Source: JAHFRG01 sp041495205
GTDB lineage: Bacteria; Pseudomonadota; Gammaproteobacteria; Burkholderiales; JAHFRG01
DNA length: 34,170 nt
Direction of reading: 5' to 3'
Assembly (NCBI GenBank): GCA_041495205.1
Contig: JBGQCF010000021.1
Location: forward strand, 1 to 34,170
Shown here: positions 30,959-34,170 of the stretch, piece by piece
How the letters are laid out: every line of letters starts with the position of its first letter
Position numbering within the stretch: position 1 is the stretch's first letter
The notes under the pieces: model-generated
What the model was told of the DNA's origin: nothing
Seen by the model: the letters and a program-made list of their open reading frames with translations, nothing else
Database searches by the model: none
Made by a program: the position numbers and the translations under genes

Positions 30959-32368
30959 ATGACCATCCCGGAACGCCTAGGCAAGTACTCGATCCAGGAG
31001 GTGCTCGGCAAGGGCGCGATGGGGGTCGTCTACAAGGCCTTCGACCCGCACATCCGTCGTACCGTCGCGCTCAAAGTCATCCGCAAGGAGTTTTTGGAGG
31101 ACGACGAGGCGGCGACGTTGATGGCCCGCTTCAAGAACGAAGCGCAGGCAGCGGGCCGGCTCAGCCACCCGGGCATCGTCGCAGTTTACGAGTACGGGGA
31201 AGAGGATACCGTTGCCTATATCGCGATGGAGTATGTGCAGGGTAAAGGCCTGCGTGAGTATTTTCAGCGCGGCACCCGTTTCGGGTTGAGCGACATTGTC
31301 AGCATCATGACCCGGCTACTCGATGCGCTCGGCTACGCACACGAGGAAGGCGTGGTACACCGGGACGTCAAGCCCGCAAACATCATCATCATGAGCAACG
31401 GCAAGCTGAAGGTGGCCGATTTCGGTATCGCCCATCTCGACTCGTCGAATCTGACCCATGTCGGCACGATCATGGGGACGCCCGGCTACATGGCGCCCGA
31501 GCAGTACACCGGGGCGAGCATAGACCGGCGTGTCGACGTCTTCTCGGCCGGCGTTGTGCTGTACCAGCTTCTGACCGGTGTCAAGCCGTTTACCGGGAGT
31601 ATCGAGACGGTCGCCTACAGGATCTGCTTCGAACCCCATGTCGACCCGTCCAAGCTCGTTCCCGAGCTGGAGTCGACGAAGTTCGACGGCGTGGTAGGCA
31701 AAGCGCTGGCGAAGACGCCCGAGAAACGATACCGGACTGCGCAGGAGTTTCTCGAATCGATCCTGGATGCCTTTTCCGCGCCGGTCAGTCCGGCGTTGTC
31801 CAAGGAGATCATCCTCGATGAAGCCAGTCCGCCTCCGGCCGGTTCGGGCAGTCCACGTCCCTCCCAGTCCCAGACCGACTCGCTACCCGGTGGCACGTCC
31901 GTTCCGCCCACAGGCTGGAACGCGGCGCTGCTGGAGCAGATCGAGCAGCAACTCACCCGCTACCTGGGACCGATGGCGAGAGTCACAGTCAAGAGAGGCG
32001 CCAAGACTACCACTGAGCTCGGCGCTCTTTATTCGCTGCTGGCCGAAGACCTCGGCAGCGCGCAGGACAGGAAGGATTTCCTCGCCGGAAAAGACCGGCT
32101 CGAGGGCGTGCCGCCGGCGAAATCGAAAAGTGCAACCGATAAGCAGGCCGGTGTTGCGGGGTTGCTCACGCCGCAGGAAATCGACCAGGCCACGCGCCAG
32201 CTCGCCACGTACCTGGGGCCGATCTCCCGGATCGTGGTGAAGAAGGTGGCGGCCGAGGCCACCGGCCGAAAGCAGTTCTACTCGATGCTCGCCGAGCACC
32301 TTGGAAGCGAGGGTGACAGGGAGCGGTTTTTGCGGGGCGTCAGTACGGCGGTTTCGGTCAAACCGTGA
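30959..32368 (+). CDS. Ser/Thr protein kinase with duplicated C-terminal domain
   Basis: A 469-aa soluble Hanks-type kinase. Glycine loop GKGAMG (17-22), catalytic Lys39, Glu61, HRDVKPAN (134-141, Asp136), DFG (154-156) and APE (179-181) are all present, so it should be active. After a Pro/Ser-rich linker (275-320) come two copies of a ~55-residue domain (323-378 and 404-461). These share (L/I)xQxxxQLxxYLGPxxRxxVKxxA and YSxLAExLGSxxDRxxFLxG. No membrane helix, unlike PknB-type receptors. No phosphatase or obvious substrate gene is next to it. Codon use is GC-rich, unlike the small genes around it, and no ribosome site is clear before the ATG. Confidence 0.9.
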   Translation: MTIPERLGKYSIQEVLGKGAMGVVYKAFDPHIRRTVALKVIRKEFLEDDEAATLMARFKNEAQAAGRLSHPGIVAVYEYGEEDTVAYIAMEYVQGKGLREYFQRGTRFGLSDIVSIMTRLLDALGYAHEEGVVHRDVKPANIIIMSNGKLKVADFGIAHLDSSNLTHVGTIMGTPGYMAPEQYTGASIDRRVDVFSAGVVLYQLLTGVKPFTGSIETVAYRICFEPHVDPSKLVPELESTKFDGVVGKALAKTPEKRYRTAQEFLESILDAFSAPVSPALSKEIILDEASPPPAGSGSPRPSQSQTDSLPGGTSVPPTGWNAALLEQIEQQLTRYLGPMARVTVKRGAKTTTELGALYSLLAEDLGSAQDRKDFLAGKDRLEGVPPAKSKSATDKQAGVAGLLTPQEIDQATRQLATYLGPISRIVVKKVAAEATGRKQFYSMLAEHLGSEGDRERFLRGVSTAVSVKP

Positions 32369-32439
32369 AGGGGCGTGAAGGGCTCCGTCAAGTTGCCGCA
32401 AGCGGACGCATGCGTATTCCACGCCGCTCTTCTTGGTCA

Positions 32440-32461
32440 CGCGCAAGCGCGCGCTTGCGCG
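32440..32461. repeat. 22-bp perfect palindrome after the kinase gene
   Basis: A perfect 11+11 inverted repeat built on GCGCAAGCGC lies in the 157-nt gap 32369-32525. There is no T-run, so it is either a rho-dependent or non-canonical terminator, a protein-binding site or a recombination scar. The rest of that gap shows no gene. Confidence 0.7.
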
Positions 32462-32525
32462 CAGCACAATACACGCCGTGGGAACAATATTTTTTGTATC
32501 TTTATAACGCATTGACGATGACCTG

Positions 32526-32792
32526 ATGAACACAGAGAAGATTACGGTACGTGTAACGGAAACTGGGCAGACCCTGGACGTTGTGGTCTTCAGCAAGCGA
32601 GCCGACCGGATACAGATTGTGCTCGGTGAAGGTATCCACAACGTCAAGTGCGAGTTAACTCCGACTCGAAACGGTCTGGCGTACGTTGGGAATGTAATGG
32701 GGCGGGAGCTTGTCTACGTACGAAGTCGCGAGCAAGTTCAAGCTGATATAGACAGGCTTAACCCAGGTCTGCGTGGACCCAGACGGCGTTGA
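32526..32792 (+). CDS. Small cassette-type hypothetical protein
   Basis: 88 aa, soluble and beta-rich (KITVRVTETGQTLDVVVFSKRADRIQIVLGEG), with a basic tail ending GLRGPRRR. It resembles short conserved hypothetical proteins I associate with integron gene cassettes, but I cannot assign a function. The start ATG overlaps a TGATG context without a strong ribosome site. It is followed 22 nt later by an attC-like site. Confidence 0.65.
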   Translation: MNTEKITVRVTETGQTLDVVVFSKRADRIQIVLGEGIHNVKCELTPTRNGLAYVGNVMGRELVYVRSREQVQADIDRLNPGLRGPRRR

Positions 32793-32814
32793 TTACAACA
32801 CATAGGGACCAGCA

Positions 32815-32860
32815 ATCTAACCATGCGTCGAAAGCGCGCCGGTTAGCTAAAACTTTAGAG
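32815..32860 (+). other. attC-like site (cassette of the 88-aa gene)
   Basis: ATCTAAC (32815-32821) is a full R'' match. The right arm GCGCGCCGGTTAGCTAAAAC shares its first 15 bases with the attC-like site at 33327-33390. The terminal R' is degenerate (CTTTAGA in place of GTTRRRY) and the left arm looks shortened. Confidence 0.5.
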
Positions 32861-32912
32861 ATGACCTAATATTTGCGCAGTTTGGAATTAAAAACCAAAA
32901 GAGGAGGAAAGT

Positions 32913-33284
32913 ATGACAATTGCCATACGTTTTTTGCTGGCAGCTGCAATATATGGGCTGATTTCGATGGTGATGGGTATGGTAATGGGCGCAAAGGAAG
33001 AATTCAATCTCACACCTGTACATGCTCACCTTAATCTACTGGGCTGGATTGCGCTTACCCTCTATGGCATCGTGTATAAGATTTACCCGGCGATGGGACA
33101 AAGCAAATTGGCGACAGTGCAGTTTTACGTCGCCAATGCGGGCATTCTGGTACTCATCCCCTCACTGGCCGCGTTTCTACTGGGAAATGCGGGTGCCCTG
33201 CCCGTATTGATCGTGGGGGAGTTGTTGACCGTTGCAGCGCTGGCCATCTTCCTGGTAATTATTTGGATTCACCGGAAACAATAA
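32913..33284 (+). CDS. Small membrane protein resembling a fragment of heme-copper oxidase subunit I
   Basis: 123 aa with four hydrophobic segments (about 5-25, 40-62, 68-90 and 95-118). TPVHAHLNLLGWIALTLYGIVYKIYP resembles the histidine-bearing helices of cytochrome oxidase/NorB-type subunit I proteins, and short stand-alone proteins of this type are known. Only His38 and His40 of the heme ligands are present, so it cannot be an oxidase by itself. Strong ribosome site GAGGAGG before the ATG. It lies between two attC-like sites, so it is probably a cassette. Confidence 0.65.
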   Translation: MTIAIRFLLAAAIYGLISMVMGMVMGAKEEFNLTPVHAHLNLLGWIALTLYGIVYKIYPAMGQSKLATVQFYVANAGILVLIPSLAAFLLGNAGALPVLIVGELLTVAALAIFLVIIWIHRKQ

Positions 33285-33326
33285 CACCGGCCGATTGTTT
33301 CATGGGGAAGAAACGTCGGGCAGTGC

Positions 33327-33390
33327 ATCCAACACATCATTCAACCGGGACGCGCCGCAAGCCGCGCGCCGGTTAGCTTAACCGTAAGGA
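33327..33390 (+). other. attC-like recombination site
   Basis: ATCCAAC (33327-33333) is a full R'' match. A strong cruciform follows: AACCGG (33343-33348), a 2-nt GA bulge and CGCGC pair with GCGCG (33364-33368) and CCGGTT (33369-33374) around an 8-nt loop, as in attC sites. The R' end reads GTAAGGA instead of GTTRRRY, so it is slightly degenerate. Confidence 0.65.
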
Positions 33391-33400
33391 CGCCGGAAGA

Positions 33401-33997
33401 GTGCAACCCGATAACTTGATCCCGCTCTGGATCAAGCTCGCCTATACGCTTCTTGTGGCGATTATAGTGCCGGTGTACGCGAACAAGTACAGTCGCAGCA
33501 ACTTCCTTTGGTTTTCAGACATTGCCTTGCTGGTCACGGTGCCCGCGCTCTGGCTCGAGAGCGGCTTCCTGGCCAGCATGATGGCGGTTGGCGTGCTGGC
33601 GCCGGAGGCGCTCTGGAATGTAAGCTTCTTCGGGCAGCTTTTTACCGGGAAGCGCGTGAGCGGACTGAGCGACTATATGTTCGACCCGCGCAAACCGCTG
33701 TATCTCAGGGCGCTCTCGTTGTTTCACGTGTTCCTGCCCGCATTGCTGGTCTGGATGATCGCCCGGCTTGGATATGAACCGGGAGCCTGGATTGCGCAGA
33801 CGGCCCTTGCCTGGTTTGTGCTCCCGCTGTGTTACTGGTTCACGGATCCTGCAGAGAACGTCAACTGGGTGTTTGGTCCCGGAAACCAACCGCAAAAGCG
33901 CATGCCGCCATTGGTTTATCTGGGCCTGCTGATGGTCGGCTTCCCCCTGCTTATCTTTTTTCCTACGCATTTGCTGCTTCGGAGCCTGTTCGGATAA
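33401..33997 (+). CDS. Multi-pass membrane protein, unknown
   Basis: 198 aa with about six hydrophobic helices (10-25, 35-50, 55-75, 103-122, 127-147 and 170-190). A conserved-looking loop reads LSDYMFDPRKPLYLRALSLFHVFLP and another reads YWFTDPAENVNWVFGPG. It resembles a conserved bacterial membrane-protein family whose name I do not recall. The start is GTG at 33401, 10 nt after the attC-like site, with GGAAGA upstream. Possible cassette gene. Confidence 0.7.
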   Translation: MQPDNLIPLWIKLAYTLLVAIIVPVYANKYSRSNFLWFSDIALLVTVPALWLESGFLASMMAVGVLAPEALWNVSFFGQLFTGKRVSGLSDYMFDPRKPLYLRALSLFHVFLPALLVWMIARLGYEPGAWIAQTALAWFVLPLCYWFTDPAENVNWVFGPGNQPQKRMPPLVYLGLLMVGFPLLIFFPTHLLLRSLFG

Positions 33998-33998
33998 C

Positions 33999-34037
33999 GA
34001 TTGATATGTTCCGCTCAGGCGGTTAGGATTATTAGGC
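33999..34037 (+). other. Possible degenerate attC after the membrane-protein gene
   Basis: A small hairpin CCGC-TCAG-GCGG is followed by GTTAGGA and ATTAGGC, the latter one base off GTTRRRY. The left core is poor. Position between a stop codon and the next gene is the main support. Confidence 0.25.
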
Positions 34038-34076
34038 GTTCTCTTTATCCAACCCGGATACCCCACGGAGGCACAC

Positions 34077-34170
34077 ATGGCTGCCAGAAAGAAAGCGAAA
34101 ATCAAAGTAAAGCGGAAGAAGACGCCGGCAAGAAAAGCGGCAACCCGTAAAAAGACCGCACCGGTCAGGA
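34077..34170 (+). CDS. Lys/Ala-rich basic protein, N-terminal fragment
   Basis: 31 codons are visible before the window ends, starting MAARKKAKIKVKRKKTPARK. Composition is almost entirely Lys, Arg, Ala, Thr and Pro, as in histone H1-like or AlgP-like nucleoid proteins. Good ribosome site (GGAGG 5 nt before the ATG). Identity cannot be settled without the rest. Confidence 0.6.
   Translation, partial: MAARKKAKIKVKRKKTPARKAATRKKTAPVR

Noticed and set aside
1..34170. Prophage or complete insertion sequence
   Set aside because: No capsid, portal, terminase or intact transposase is seen; the only recombinase trace is the truncated integron-type gene at 30241-30518.

Overview
The window reads as chromosome of a PHA-storing betaproteobacterium. 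The indicators are a class I PHA synthase linked to phaB, a phasin and phaR; recJ-prfB-lysS next to an RpfE-type phosphoglycerate-mutase-like gene; lolD with a single LolC/E permease; bamD divergent from rluD-pgeF; and moderately high GC. The family cannot be fixed from sequence alone. No rRNA, CRISPR array or complete insertion sequence is visible.

Layout. 1-780: start of thrS and tRNA-Val(GAC) with its own promoter, all on the minus strand. 785-4646: a minus-strand accessory block holding a zinc-ribbon/HEAGH membrane protein, a RelE/ParE-like toxin-antitoxin pair, a secreted Sel1-repeat protein, an ICMT-type methyltransferase and a HEPN-like protein. These are separated by integron attC-like sites (RYYYAAC ... 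GTTRRRY) and by partial copies of a zinc-ribbon module. 4663-30232: ordinary core genes (fumC, comEC, an AlkA-type glycosylase, lolD, lolC/E, recJ, prfB with its programmed frameshift, lysS, a DMT exporter, bamD, rluD, pgeF, a ZIP transporter, phaC, phaB, phasin, phaR, rimO, a pentapeptide-repeat protein and dinG). 30241-34170: a second accessory block on the plus strand. It has a decayed integron-type tyrosine recombinase, an attI-like segment, a small coiled-coil gene, a Ser/Thr kinase, and small cassette-like genes with attC-like hairpins.

The main unexpected result is that the two accessory blocks appear to be two arms of an integron. A 53-nt segment beside the integrase remnant (30599-30651, plus) recurs in inverted orientation immediately after fumC (4594-4646, minus) with 47 of 53 bases identical by eye. 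Each copy points outward from the ~26 kb core segment, and each is followed by cassette-like genes. The core segment is therefore bracketed by inverted attI-like sequences, with the only recognisable integrase internally deleted. This fits a split, duplicated or inverted sedentary integron that has lost its recombinase.

Functionally, phaC-phaB with a divergent phasin/phaR pair make, coat and regulate PHA granules (no phaA is present here). The phasin promoter is unusually legible: consensus -35 and -10 boxes, a 16-bp perfect palindrome filling the spacer, and TGC-rich inverted repeats of PhaR-operator type on both sides. Other points of note are inverted heptanucleotide repeats across the bamD/rluD divergent start region and a kinase with a duplicated C-terminal domain.
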